DNA of 64,000 nt from Siphonodentalium dalli (taxonomy: Eukaryota; Mollusca; Scaphopoda; Gadilida; Siphonodentaliidae), in the NCBI GenBank assembly GCA_032622095.1, contig CP136066.1, positions 112,369,319-112,433,318 on the forward strand, written 5' to 3'. The number at the start of each line of letters is the position of its first letter. The stretch's first letter is position 1. The position numbers and the translations under genes were made by a program. The notes under the pieces were generated by a model. The model worked only from the letters and a program-made list of their open reading frames with translations, was not told the DNA's origin and made no database searches. Of the stretch, positions 10,414 through 23,327 are shown piece by piece.

Positions 10414-10664
10414 AGATGACCCAAAGGGACGCACCGAGACCTCAAGAGGAGGAGGTTTGCTCACTGCACCTGACCTCCAGTGCGTTCAGATGCTCGAAGA
10501 AAAGGAAGCGATGGTATTACAACGAAAAGTTTGGAAAATGCATGAAGTTTTACGGCTGTGATAGCACGGGTAACAACTTCTCAAGGAAGAGGTACTGCAA
10601 GAAAGAGTGCTACCCTAAACGGAGGAAGAACAGGAGGATGACGAGAAAACACCGGCGATATTGA
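10414..10664 (+). CDS. Kunitz (BPTI-like) domain terminal exon with basic tail
   Basis: The last coding exon of a probably secreted Kunitz-domain protein; the stop is TGA at 10662-10664. Counting from the in-frame ATG at 10416 (82 codons), cysteines lie at residues 15, 26, 42, 48, 61 and 65. The spacing of 15 residues between C2 and C3, 12 between C4 and C5 and 3 between C5 and C6 is exactly that of BPTI. RWYYN before C3, GNNF before C5 and G-K-C at C3 are family landmarks. Departures are 10 instead of 8 residues between C1 and C2, 5 instead of 7 between C3 and C4, loss of the Gly-Pro before C2, and serine at the P1-equivalent position, so classical trypsin inhibition is doubtful. Residues 66-82 are almost all Arg/Lys. 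No signal-peptide exon was found upstream, so the ATG is unlikely to be the true start. Expression and completeness are unproven; it could be a pseudogene exon. Confidence 0.7.
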
Positions 10665-10692
10665 AGGTGCGTGCGAAACCGGAGGCATAATT

Positions 10693-10986
10693 CAGGGACG
10701 TGGCGATTGTTCTCATTGTTTGCTTTTCCAACCAGAAAATAACGGGGAATTGTTTTTAGACCAAAAATGTTGGTCTGGAATGGCCATCAGTTGGAAATTT
10801 TACAACGGGGTGCGATCAGGTTGGAAATTTTCATCAATTGGAAAGTTTGAGTTACCAACTTTCCAACCGATAGGGGTACAAATTGTATTTCGCAAACATT
10901 GGAATTTGGTCTGGTTCACGGGGGAGTGGATTTGGGTGCGTGCAGTTTCAAAGTTGACACACCCCAATCTTAGAGCAACGTCCCTG
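10693..10986. mobile_element. 294-bp CAGGGACGT-ended MITE (R2 family)
   Basis: CAGGGACGTGGC at the left is answered by the inverted GCAACGTCCCTG at the right. The interior shares TTCTCATTGTTTG and GTTGGAAA-type sequence with 23115-23325, and more distantly with 41600-41800. It lies 29 bp after the Kunitz stop codon. CAGGG ends suggest hAT, but no perfect 8-bp target duplication was seen. Confidence 0.6.
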
Positions 10987-11574
10987 GCCTCAATAATAAG
11001 AGTTTGAGCTGAACATTCGACGTGCTGTTCACAGTATGATGGCATAGTTTATAGTAATTCCCAGTCAATGATAAGCATGGTCAAATTTTTCTTCGACGTA
11101 AACCAGAAAGTGTTCGGTTGGGATAATGCTGATCTACGTCGAAGCCCAGTGTATATATCTTCCTATAGCAAACGTTACCCCACGCAGATCAAATGGCGGG
11201 ATTTTTCTGTCAGTTTTATCTTTTAATAAATTTTGACCTGCAAATCAATACATGATGCAATATACACCAGAATTCATATTAAATTGCGCATAAATATACT
11301 GCGTAATTACGACTAACCTCAGTTTGTTTACATTTAATTCACACTGTCACTTCGCGAGGTCAAATGAGTTCGTATTGATGTAAACAGTGTGATAAAATAT
11401 AGTTTTCATATTACATAACTACTTTCATTTGACAACTCTTGTGGAGTTCGGAATAAATATAATATTTTCTGTGGAATAAACATGTTTACAGTCACACTTG
11501 TGACATTTTATTAGTTATTTGGGGGTTTAGGTGAGCAGGCCAACAACGCTATATACCTCATGTAGACATATATA

Positions 11575-11615
<41 letters not shown>

Positions 11616-13288
11616 ACTATCTAGTTTATATACGTCGAGGAAACTTGGACTATGATAAGTACATACGTTTTGACATAAGTGAGAGACAGACAGTAGGAAG
11701 AAAAATGGGGAGCATAAGTTATTTCAACTTTAAAAAATGCTCTTCTCACCTAACTGAAGAATAAATTTACGAAGACGGGTTATAACTGAGGCATTTGCTG
11801 AAATAAAGTTAACACAAGATAATCATAGGGATAATTCAAGGTTGAAACAAATTTGGGGAGTAATGAATAATAATAGTTAAGTTGGTTTGGATGTAAGTGT
11901 AAGGGAATCACATAGGATATGTTATGTGTATAGGTTACTTCACAGTATACATTAAGATGCACTGGCTATTGCCACACGATTCGGGGGATCAGGTTACCCC
12001 GAATGTCTAAATTGTGAATTGGGCTACTCATGATCTTAAAAAAAAAGCCTTTTGCCTATCCTCGGCGTGAAGTGTCAATATTTAAGATACGAATATTTGT
12101 TGTTGTGTTGTTGCCCAATTCATAGTAACTGTCGTTAGACCACCAACTTTTTATTCTCATTTCTCAAAACACATTGATTTTGATTATTAGAAATTATAAC
12201 AGTCTCACATACGGAATTGGGCAATAATGGTATTTAGTTGAAAATCCCTCCTGCTGTATAACGAACGCATATTCTTCGATTCCCTTGCATGGATTGTATA
12301 GTTGCCAAACACGAATCAAATTCGGAACCTTTTTGCACTAGGTTACACGATAATAGCTGTACAATGATTGATGACATCGGGGTTCCAGTAATATTCCTGG
12401 AAAATAATGGACTGAAAGCATCGATCATTGTATACATATATTGCATTATAGGCAGCAGTAGAACCAGAACACAATGTTTCAAATTTTAAGGCCCATATTC
12501 TATTTTCTGTCTTTTATCTCCTATACTTATTTACAGCAATAACGTCTTTTTCAGGTCTCGGCTGACAAGTTGTGTCACGTGGCACCGACAAACTAAACTG
12601 TGATATACACTATAGGGTCAAGTCCGTTGGACAGAATCGACGCTCTGCTCAGCCTGGCAGATAGATGAGTTATTCCAAGCGGGCTTCCGGAGTTATGGAC
12701 CACAAGCATCCCCGAGTTTTGTTTTGACTCTTCCGGACTGCTCTGAGTCGGATCACATAAAACGAGTGCATCCCAAATCATGATAGATGACATCCGCAGG
12801 ATTTTCAGGAAGAACTTAGTGGGCGGATGTTCCTGATTAGAGGAGCCGAGTATATGGTGGGTGCTTCATTAGAATGCAACGACGTCACAGCTCGTGGCGA
12901 AACCATGTTTAAACGCACCCACCTAATCTCTAGTTTGTGAAGTTCCTGTTGTCAAACATGTGATGATGTCAAGCTGGGTTTCCGAAACTCATAAGAGTAT
13001 TCTTTACCTTTAACTGGGACTGTGTTGAGCCGCTGGTCGGTTGAACCTGAAGACATTCCAAAACTGTTGTGTAGGATTATGACTCGACATGGCGAATTTC
13101 AGACACCAGTACTCTTGACCATATTGGCCATATGATTATATCGCACTCGTATACGAGAGTGGTGAAACTGTTAAACCGATATCTGAATTAATATTTCTTG
13201 ACCTAAATGCATATCAAATATGTGGAAAAGGGTACGGAGATAATCATGAGGGAACGAGAGAGTGTGTGAGAGAAAGGGATGGATAGTG
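10987..13288. other. Unassigned DNA
   Basis: No supported gene. It contains a (TA)n run at 11568-11612, an AATAAA at 11225-11230 that could serve the Kunitz transcript, and a block near 12660-12750 that vaguely resembles 15640-15720. Confidence 0.4.
11568..11612. repeat. (TA)n microsatellite
   Basis: An uninterrupted TA dinucleotide run except for one TT step near 11581. Confidence 0.95.
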
Positions 13289-13313
13289 AGAGAGAGAGAG
13301 TATGATATAGAAG

Positions 13314-13349
<36 letters not shown>

Positions 13350-13370
13350 AAGAGAGAGAGAGAGATAGAT
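13289..13370 (+). repeat. (GA)n microsatellite
   Basis: GA dinucleotides with a few interruptions. The Ser/Leu-rich frame on the minus strand across it is an artefact of the repeat. Confidence 0.95.
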
Positions 13371-15825
13371 AGATTGGTTGTGATTGTGTCACACTCATGT
13401 ACACTAAATGTTTTGTTTCAACTTCGAAATTCACGCGAGCTATATCAAGCCTCTATAAATCTATAAATATGAAGGACTGACTAATGATATTTTGTGTTTG
13501 AATTGATCCTGAATTGGATGCAATGTGTGCATCGTCGTCTAGTTGATCTAGTCTTAAATTGTATTCGTTCATTTCATTTCGTGATATCCATAATCATTTC
13601 ACTTCATTTGTGTTATATTTCCGTTCGATATATGCCGGCGTGACATCTGTAATTTACATCTGTTATTTACATCTGTTAAGTGCATGGTGCTTAATCCTCA
13701 GGCACCAATTTCAGCATACAACCTTTGTGACTTTCTTGTAATCAAAATGTGTCATATGGATGGAAAACTTCAGTGAACACCAAATAGCGAACCGTTCGCG
13801 TACACCATAGGTCAACTATAAAATGCGCTTGGTCTCCGTGACAATGCTCGTGTTGATGAAATGCATACGTGATGCCTAAACAAATTGTAGATGCTAGTTT
13901 GTCTGTTAACGTTGTAATATTAACCAGATGCAAGAACAATAGCATAAAATTAACAAAACCGCAAGCCATCGTAAAATGCGTTTTCCGGATCTTGGGGACA
14001 TCTACCAACCTTGTATAATTTAGTATGTGTGATGCAGTTGTCCGCTCTTTTTTTTTTTTTCCTTTTTTTTTTGCATGCTTTTATTTGCTCACTTCTGACT
14101 GCAACATGGTGGTAGTGGGCATATATCTTCTCTATGTAAAAGTCTTTGTCCTGTTAGGTCTATGTCGGATTGGTCGTTATCTCATGGATTGTATATAGTA
14201 TTATATGTATAGGACATCAAGGTTCGCACAATTACTCTGTGGATGTCCAGGTTAGTACATTAGTACTAGAGTCGGTCAGCACAGCACGTTGTGAAAAAAT
14301 TGTAATTGCTGTTGACTGAACGTTCCGACGAGAAACTCAGTGACAAAGAAGTTCTAGTGAACTTACTCATGCAATCATAGCGGAGTGTTTGCTGTTTTTC
14401 GATTGAATATCTATATTTAAAACACTTCTAAGTGAAATATGTGTAACCACACGTGTTTCTCTGGTGTTTTTTTTGGGGGGGGGGGAAATAATGTGCGTTC
14501 AAACAAGGTTCGTAGATATATTGTTGTTGTGGTTGTGGTGCCGAGAAGAAATGGAAAATCGTTAAGCCAAACGATAACGTGTGTCTCTGAACTTAACATT
14601 GAACAGATGAGAGTTGAACAACTCAGTACTAGTACCAATATCCGCGAACATGGGTACTCAAAATACAAACTTTGCGAGCATGGGTACCTTAGTAAGCAAA
14701 ACTTGAGACAATGATCAATTCAATTCAAATTACTCGCCGTTGTGATTACTAAGTATAATTCGAATCTTGTTAAGTATGCATATAGCCTTAAATTGTTCGC
14801 TGATGTTATGTTAAATTCGGAAATCCCGGTGATTTGCATCTAAAGGTATGCATATATTGTAACTGAAAGTGTTATTCTCACCAGAAAAAAAGCTGAAAAT
14901 CTAGTGCACTGGGTTTACATGATGAGTACACAGCTTCTGGCAAAAGTTTGATTGGTGCAAAGGGTTGTTCCCCAGCCGAACATGACATCTGCCCTGAAAA
15001 ATATTTAGATACATAGTACATAGCACTGTCTGACGTGTAATTTATCGGTCAACCAAATTCACTATACCAAACGTGGCTAAACGAGCTAAATGTTCATCAC
15101 ATGCAAGGACGTATTCGTGAAAACCATTCAAACAAAGATGATAAAATTAACACCAGACGACAACTTTTTTGTAAACAGTATTGTCTTATCCATTTTATTA
15201 AATTTAAACCAATTCTTAAACAAATTTATCCCAATGTATGTACAATCACGATGATATGGAATGGATTTGACAATAAGCTTATAATGGTTGTCTCCTTCCG
15301 ATTTCTTCCCCAATCTTATCTCTGACAGAAGCTGTATACTTTTTGTCACAATTTTAAAGCCTCGGTACACTCATTTGCACGTGATGAGAATGGCCCATTC
15401 AGATTTATTGCAGAATTGCCTAAATATCTAATCACTATTTTCATTCAATTATACCATATCACTCTCGTTGTTGATCATGCCATTCATTAGTATTTATTTG
15501 TAAATATAAGTATTACCCATCTTTTGGGATTTACGAATAAAACTTATTATAGACATCCATGTTTCATTTAAAAGTTTGTTATGCCCAATAATATATATAT
15601 GTCTCGCCTCCGAGTGGGGAATGGGGAAACTGTCATACCAAGCGGGCTCTGGATTACTCAACCGAATGGAGCCCGGCTGCCCGAGTATAATCAAAGGGAG
15701 TAGGCTACTCCCCAGATTCCACATGGTATACTACTGAATACGTGTTCCAAATATGGAGTCGGGATGGAACAGATCCACCTGTATCAAATGAAGAGAACGT
15801 CGATATGACCATGCTAGGTTCATAT
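13371..15825. other. Unassigned DNA
   Basis: No gene recognised. It contains T-rich runs at 14048-14072 and an 11-base G run at 14475-14485. Confidence 0.4.
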
Positions 15826-16077
15826 GCGAGATCACAGAGTCGCTACCATATTGGATCCATCCAGACCCCATTCCGCGGTTTAAGTGCTACAGGTCAAAGT
15901 TTTGGATTAGCATGTCATATATGGGGTTTTGAATATTCATGAATACCATATATATTATTCACGAATATTCAAAAACTCCATACATGGAATTCTACTCCAG
16001 AATTTTGAACTGTAGCACCGAATGCGCGGAACGGGGTTGGATGGATCCAATATGGTATAGCGACTCTGAGATCTCGC
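15826..16077. repeat. Imperfect 252-bp palindrome (foldback)
   Basis: The arms are 15826-15945 and about 15955-16077, roughly 80 per cent complementary by eye, with a loop of about 10 bases. Matching landmarks are AGAGTCGCTACCATATTGG at the left and the inverse CCAATATGGTATAGCGACTCT at 16048-16068. No coding content; probably a foldback/MITE. Confidence 0.75.
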
Positions 16078-16595
16078 TTATTGTCGGGCCATGGTTTCCG
16101 GGAGCCGTCGAAAACATGGAATATCGCTGAATCCAACAAATGACCATCTAGGCCAGGAAGGTGCACAACCCTTTCTATACAAAATACTCATTGACGAGTA
16201 TTTAGTTCCTTAATTTGGAAATGTTTATATTATAAGTACAACAAACGACCATTGTTGAACAGAATGTTTCATCCCACCAATTAATATTTTGTCTTTCTGT
16301 CTACCGTCTGCTTATGTATCCAATACATCCATCCAAATTAACAATAGACCGTTCCAATTGACACTTTTATAACTGGGTGGGAGAACCCATTTAGTAAAGA
16401 AAGGGTTAAATTGTTAAAATGTTGTGTATGTCATATATAAATGAACCTATTTTTTTTTTCATGAGTGCGCAAATCTTTTTGTTAGTATAATATATTTCTG
16501 TGCACTTGAGAAGATATCAATGTTTGAATTTGAATTACTGCATTCGATGCGTATTCGACAATGGTCGAGTATTTTACTTGGTCGTATATATAGAG

Positions 16596-16738
16596 GATCT
16601 CCAACTCGTTATGTTGGAATATAACATTTTATGAAACTCGTTTGATAAATTTGATTCACAACGAGTTGTAGAATCAAAATCAAATTTATCAAACGAGTTT
16701 CATAAAATCTTATATCACAACATAACCAGTTGAAGATC
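16596..16738. repeat. Palindromic element, 61-bp arms
   Basis: The arms are 16596-16656 and 16678-16738, nearly identical in inverse orientation (AAACTCGTTTGATAAATTTG against its complement), with a 21-bp spacer. Probably a MITE or foldback; no flanking duplication was assigned. Confidence 0.8.
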
Positions 16739-18674
16739 TTGTATATCACGTGGAAAAAACTAAAACTTTATGCCTTTTTTAACATATCAAAATGCTTAAA
16801 AGAAGTTGCAAAGTGCATATATTTACAGCGTTGGCTGAGACGCTTCACAACCGTATACGGCAGTATTGCGTTCTGGGCTAGCTGTCGATATATAGAAAAT
16901 TAGTCTCTCAAGATACCCCTTTGTTTTTGTGTAAATTTTCGTTAGTGCAACGCAGTTTGACAAGAATTTAACTTTAATGAACAATGAAATCATTTCTGGA
17001 TTGTCTGGTGTTGGTGCTAAGCGCGGCTTTTCGAAATCGTACTGATCCGCCTGAATCAATATAAAGATCAAACTCCATTGCAGGGTTTACCTCCATTGGT
17101 GGCTCGGTAAGACCGCTGCTATCGGCGACATTTTACCCACATTTGGTGGACTGAATTCTGCGATATTAAAATATATACTAAGCGAGCAGAGCAACATGCT
17201 GATCTTGTTAAGCACACAAAACATCGAGAAATAAAATTGTGTAAATTTTGAACCTTAAGTTTGAAAAGTTCCACTAAAACCAAAGAACTATATTTCGAAA
17301 CGGAGTGATTTAGTTCTCCGATTATTTTATCACAACACAAGTCTGAACGCACATGGACGACAATGACCCAACAACACGCATGGCAAGTCAGACCCAAGAG
17401 TTCTAATTTGCTCCAATTTTGACGAGTTGCTTGCGAAACCCGTCAACAAAACTACCGCTCTGATCCTCCATTCTGTCATTAAGTGTTTAGTGCGGGAATT
17501 GTTCTCAAAACTAATAGGAAATTTGACATTGGGGTGATCGGTTTTCGCCAATTTGTTTGGAAAACCCCGCGCTAAATATAGAAACCGCAGACTAGTACCC
17601 AGCCGGTGACAGTCAGAAAAGAAGTATGACTGGTGCGCTCTTGTAGAGATTGTATAAAGACGTGGCGCGGTCATTTTTTTTTTGGCGAGATGCCAAGTGA
17701 TATGTAGCACGCGCCAATTCATCACTAGTGAGATATAAGGAAACATGTAATGTGTTTAAAAAAAATATGATATAATAGGGGTTTCATGTGAAATAAGTAT
17801 ATACTCGTACTATTGTGGAGGTTTTGTGCAACATTTTTGTTCAGGAATTGTTGAAATTAAATTTGGAAATCGTTTCGCACCTCTTCGCTTCATCTGATAA
17901 TTGATTTTGATAGCATACATGTGGAATGAACGTTCTTTGTATAAAGAGGTAAAAAGCAAAAGAGTGTATCAAGTTGGCGTATCTGAATTGGTATCCTGGT
18001 CTATACCTGGATATGGGATAGTGCTCTCTTATCACAAATACCAGACAAGTTACCCGACTGAGATCACCGACTGCTGGTAATTCGGGGCGCATACAAAGAG
18101 GTTGTAAAACATGAGTTCCAAGAGAACAGAGCATGCTAGGTCAACAATCCCATTAGCTAACTGAAGAGTGCTCAACCTCGAGTATTTTGGCGACCATCTT
18201 GATTGCCATTTTAAAAAACAAATTTAAGGAATATGTCAGGTTTATATTTCACGCCAACTTCACTTGAATGTAATGAGCGTTTAAAGATACACAACTATAA
18301 ACAAATGGATGTAATTAAAATGTCTGCAATTTAAAAAAGCCCACTTAATTTTCGAACCCCCATATCACATTATATAAAATATATGCCATATTATATACCA
18401 TTTGAAAGAGGAAGCTCCCAAACATTATATTATCAACTTATCCGGTGTAAAAAACTGTGAACATGTTGTTTTCGTTGGGGTACCGACATGTTTTCTATGC
18501 TTAAGTTTCTTCTGGATTGTACTTCAAAGTCTATCATTTTCAATTGAAAGGGAATAACTCTTAATTAAATCAAGGCACTATAAAAAAAATAATCGGGCAG
18601 TCGAAATTAAACGGGCATTTAAAATTCTTGCATAATGGTCTCAATTGATTCACTTCGTTTTCAAGCATTGCATT
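16739..18674. other. Unassigned DNA
   Basis: No convincing gene. The minus-strand frame at 17330-17746 (138 codons) has no recognised domain. 18338-18445 belongs to the GCCCACTTAATTTTCGA repeat also seen at 7975. Confidence 0.4.
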
Positions 18675-18678
18675 TTAA

Positions 18679-19100
18679 AGATGCATACTCCGAATTAACG
18701 CTCCCAAATTACTATTTATGTGGCTTCGGGGGTAAACAATATTTGATTCGAGTCGATGCCGAACCACCCATCAAAGCTCAGAGTGATCAGATATCGATTT
18801 TTGAAATCTGATATTTCCAAAGAAATGGGATTTTTGGCGGCCTGGCAGATATTCCTCAAGCCGACGGTCTCGGACCAAATTGCGGATGAAGATGGATATC
18901 TCTAAAATAAAGTGGCTTTGGTGTTAGATATTTGACAATCCGGCCAGATTTTGTTGAACACGTTCTGGGCAATCTTATACTATATAGTTGACTGTGGTTA
19001 GCATTATTTTTGGGCAATTATAATCGATTCTGATAACTGACGCGGCATTTTAAAAAATGTTGTCGTTGTTGTTGTAATCTGATGATATGGGGACAATCGA
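18679..19100 (+). mobile_element. Decayed TTAA-type MITE, relative of 47301-47750
   Basis: TTAA at 18675-18678 precedes the degenerate left end. The interior shares GGCTTCGGGGGT, TTTGATTCGAGTCGA and CATCAAAGCTCAG with 47353-47405, and the right part shares TTGTTGTTG...ATGGGGAC with the right end of that MITE. The right boundary is unclear. Confidence 0.5.
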
Positions 19101-19222
19101 ATCGGAACTGTATCACAATGTGAATTCAACCGAATGTTGCCACTTCGCAAGTTGACGTCGTCCACAGTAATGTTTTAATTCCATTTGGGCACGCTTTGGT
19201 AAATTGGTGGACATATGCTGTA

Positions 19223-20741
19223 GGGTAATGTGGGGCATAATTGGGCATAATGCGACAGACGGTCGTTATCAGGCCATATGATTTTTCCATGACTGAAGTT
19301 GAATCGCACATTTATAATTTAGTAAGACCAATCATAGAAGTGGACATCCCAATTGGACCGACATCATTATGACTGTCAAATCTCACATGCGAAACGCCAG
19401 AGTAGGGGTACTCACATTTGGTGACCCATTTTTTGAATGGTTTATAACTTCCGATATAGGTCTTGTACATGTTAAAACGAAAACATATTACCACTACCTC
19501 CAAAGATACATGCGTATTTTGGCAAAGTAAGACGAGTTATATAGTAAGTTGATCAGTTCTATGTACATCGGTTATTCATATTCACTCATATTTGGGAGAG
19601 AGACATGTTGTCTGGTTGTGGGGCATAATGCGACACTCGGGTACAACCAGTACGAGAAAACAATATGATTAGGCATATCGCAAATCAAACCTGGAAAAAT
19701 AAATCTTATCGCAACCTTAGTTCAAAAGAAAAGAAATAAAAATACATATTCGATACATAATTGGGCATAATGCGACAGACGGTCGTTATCAGGCAATATG
19801 ATTTTTCCATGACTGAAGTTGAATCGCACATTTATAATTTAGTAAGACCAATCATAGAAGTGGACATCCCAATTGGACCGACATCATTATGACTGTCAAA
19901 TCTCACATGCGAAACGCCAGAGTAGGGGTACTCACATTTGGTGACCCATTTTTTGAATGGTTTATAACTTCCGATATAGGTCTTGTACATGTTAAAACGA
20001 AAACATATTACCACTACCTCCAAAGATACATGCGTATTTTGGCAAAGTAAGACGAGTTATATAGTAAGTTGATCAGTTCTATGTACATCGGTTATTCATA
20101 TTCACTCATATTTGGGAGAGAGACATGTTGTCTGGTTGTGGGGCATAATGCGACACTCGGGTACAACCAGTACGAGAAAACAATATGATTAGGCATATCG
20201 CAAATCAAACCTGGAAAAATAAATCTTATCGCAACCTTAGTTCAAAAGAAAAGAAATAAAAATACTTATTCGATCATTCCCAAACATTAAAACATGATAT
20301 AGATAAATAATTATTGTTAACCCTACCCCGGCCATTTTCCTGAAATCAAAACTTTATGGTGCTAATTTACCCGCCATATAAATCAATAAAATGTCTCATT
20401 GGTCTGCTGCTATGACTTTAAATAACGCTTATGCATTCTTTCAATCCACAAAAGAAAAGAAACTGCAGACCGTCTTGCATTTATTAGGTTCGGTATATGC
20501 TGATGTTGTAATGTCAAATGTGTCGCATTGTACCCCGTGTATGGGGCATAATGCGACGGATTGGGTACGTCGACGGGGAGTAATGCTGTTCAGAAATTGG
20601 TGCTTCCCAGGCAAGTGCGAGTATTAATATAGTGGAAATATTTATCTAACTTTGAGTTTAATAATGTGTGCCCTTCCATCGTTTTTAGTGACATGATGGG
20701 GTCTAATGTGCTTATGTGTCGCATTATGCCCCACATTACCC
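19223..20741. mobile_element. 1,519-bp TA-flanked element with 19-bp perfect TIRs
   Basis: GGGTAATGTGGGGCATAAT at 19223-19241 is repeated exactly in inverse at 20723-20741, and TA flanks both sides (19221-19222, 20742-20743), as expected of TA-target DNA transposons. The GGGCATAATGCGAC motif recurs inside. There is no transposase frame, so the copy is non-autonomous. Superfamily not assigned; a TA target alone does not prove Tc1/mariner. Confidence 0.7.
19236..20274 (+). repeat. Two-copy tandem duplication, 520-bp period
   Basis: 19236-19755 and 19756-20274 match base for base except for about two or three differences (for example near 19275 and 19746). The near identity points to a recent duplication inside the TA element, or to an assembly artefact. 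Confidence 0.9.
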
Positions 20742-20743
20742 TA

Positions 20744-22210
20744 TATATGTTCTCGAGATTATTGCTTTTGCATGCGAGTTTGGTATAGCAGTATGCTAAA
20801 TGTAGCACGATATTATGCATGCAAGTATTATAGTGTGCTAAATTTAGCACAACACTACGCCATAAATGACACAGCTCTCGACCAATTAGAAGGCACCATT
20901 TCTGGGTGAGGTGATGAAATATATATAGTTCATCAACTTATTATCGTTCCCCATCAAAGAATAGGAATCATTCTTCTCTGTTGTTATCTTTTCGCATGTA
21001 TGTCGTCTGCATTTATTGCATGAACAACATGCACTCCAAACGAATAATAGACATGTCCAATAAATACGTTTATGACTGGTATTTACTATAGAAAGGGTTA
21101 ATTAAACCATAACTTTCAATTTCTTATAGGACATTGGCAATCATCGTCATTCGTATTGTAGATGCAACCGAAATTCCACAAAGGCATCCACCAGTATTAT
21201 ATATACGTTGAAAACGAGTAAGGTCATTATTGGGAACGCTCTTTATTATATACAGCTTTTTGGGAAACTAAAAAGTAGACGCTCTTTTTCAGAGCAACCG
21301 TTGGAAATGCTTTGATGGATCTGGTTATAAATGTGGAATATCGAATCTGCGTAGGACTTTCTATAGCATTCATATGTGATCATTTGTCACATATCTGCCG
21401 AGAAAATGTCCGCATGCAGCCCATTCTCTCAAAGACCACAATAAAGTGAATAAAGTGCATATCTCAGTATGAATATAGCCTGTATAAGTAATTGCATTAA
21501 CGATTTTGACGTGTGTGGGTAAATTTGATCTGGGTTCTCAAGAATGTGGCTGATTGAGACTAGATTCCGTGTGCTATAAACATGGTAGCCAATTAACTTC
21601 TGTCGATAATTGATAAGCCTCCACATATTTTCATTAATTAATCGCGTCATAGCCAAGTGTTTGTTCATTGACCGCATATTATTTCATTCCGCAGTTAATT
21701 AAGAAATCATGTCGCTTGATCTGCGACCGCAATTTCGTGAAACGGGTACTTGTGATAGATCGATGTCAGTCTTGTTAAAACTAGACCGTGTTTCATTTCA
21801 ATCAACTTACGATGAACAGAAATGAAACGGAGCCAGGATATTTATCAGACTGGATCGATGTGCGTTGCCTTAACTTTGCTGTTAACATAAAGTTCCCCAC
21901 CCTCCATCACACATCCACCCATGCACTAAAATATTATTTTATCAGAAAAACGAATTGTATAGTTTACACTTCGAATGCGGCATGTTAAGTTGGCTTTAGG
22001 GTGGGGTGAAACAGTGTAGATAGTGGTGAATGGGAATTATAAATAACCGTGTCTGAACGTGTTTCAAGATTGAAATTAAAAAAAACAATTAGTTAAAAAA
22101 AAAAAATTCTACTAATTTCTGATTTTTTTTCCAGATTGTGATTAAATTCTGATATGGGTATGGGGAAAAACACATTATAACATATCAGAACATTGGTCTA
22201 CAATTGCACT
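20744..22210. other. Unassigned DNA
   Basis: No gene recognised. It holds the third paired AACGCTCTTTAT locus at 21235-21289 and A-rich runs near 22075-22110. Confidence 0.4.
21235..21289 (+). repeat. Paired AACGCTCTTTAT motif, locus 3
   Basis: AACGCTCTTTAT at 21235-21246 and the close variant GACGCTCTTTTT at 21278-21289, 43 bp apart, same orientation. Confidence 0.5.
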
Positions 22211-22653
22211 GAGCCGTAATTTCGCTAAAATCCGGATTGAGAATCCAAAGCCGATTACGGGGGGCGGAGCTAATTTCGGATTCTAGGTCAGATTTTGAAA
22301 TCCACGTGGTCTCCGAAACTCTCCCCCAGCGTCAAACATGGCTCATGTATTTGACACAAGTATCATTTGTATCTTATATTTATAAAGTGCATGTTTGTTG
22401 TGAAAGTCATGCTGTTCTTCTATGTGTGTATACACGGCACATAATTTGCTGCCAATCCGACTTAATCGCATCTTTTTTTCAAGTTAAAGTGTGTTTATTG
22501 ATGATGGCAAGCATATCTAAACATGACAGCTCTAGGCCTCCTGAATCAAATTCCGAAGATGTTGTGAAGAACACACGGAACTTGTCAGTTGAACAGGGAC
22601 GTGACGACAGGGGTTGATTGGGTGTCTCGACCCCCACCCCGAACTTTGGTACA

Positions 22654-23033
22654 ATTTGCTAAGCTGTGCATTCATTCATACGTGAGGAAAATCAGGATTA
22701 TTTTGACTAACTGTTTCAAATAATGATACGTACAAGCCAACAAACGCAACAAACAAACCCGATTTTAAATAAATACATATACAAACTTATGACTAACTCG
22801 AGAGAGGGGGTGTCCAGTGATCTGTATATATGTTCAACTTGTTTTGGTAGTCATGTTGCTTTGCCATTACTAATTATTTATTTTTTCAGTGTAATAACAT
22901 ATGGGAGAGGGGGTACCCTTAAGTGAGTCAGTACTTGTCCCCCAATTCCTTTGTATGTATAAACAAATGTATGTGTTATATATCATGTGTTATCTAAATT
23001 TGACATATATTTGAAATAAATATATCTAAACTA
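22654..23033 (+). mobile_element. 380-bp 5'-truncated retroposon with 12-bp TSD
   Basis: Flanked by identical AACTTTGGTACA at 22642-22653 and 23034-23045. The 3' end carries AATAAA (23015-23020) and a short A-rich tail, as for LINE/SINE insertions. A 67-codon frame (22723-22926) has no recognised domain. Confidence 0.75.
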
Positions 23034-23109
23034 AACTTTGGTACATTCCAGCAGTCGGAAATTTCATGCATGACACAACATTAGTTGGACATTAATTTGA
23101 CACCATATA

Positions 23110-23327
23110 TAGGTTGGCATTGTTCTCATTGTTTGATTTTTTTCAACCAGTAAAAGTTGGTAATTTTCCAATCTTAGTGTTTGTCAGATTGGATATTTCC
23201 AAGGAGAGCAAATTGAATTCTGCGAACCTGTGAGATTGATGTTTGGTTCAATGGGGGGGGGGGGGGGGGGGGGGGTGGGGGTGCAGTTGGCCGGAAATTT
23301 GAGGAAACTTCTAGCCACGTCCCTAGA
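23110..23327 (+). repeat. R2-like dispersed repeat with 23-bp G run
   Basis: Resembles 10700-10986 (TTCTCATTGTTTG, later GTGCAGTT, ending AGCCACGTCCCTAG). It contains an uninterrupted G run at 23253-23275. The sequence TTCGCGAACCTGTGAG at 41728 is close to 23220-23234. Confidence 0.55.

Noticed and set aside
17330-17746. 138-codon minus-strand frame
   Set aside because: No domain, no splice sites, no second copy; length is within chance for this much sequence.
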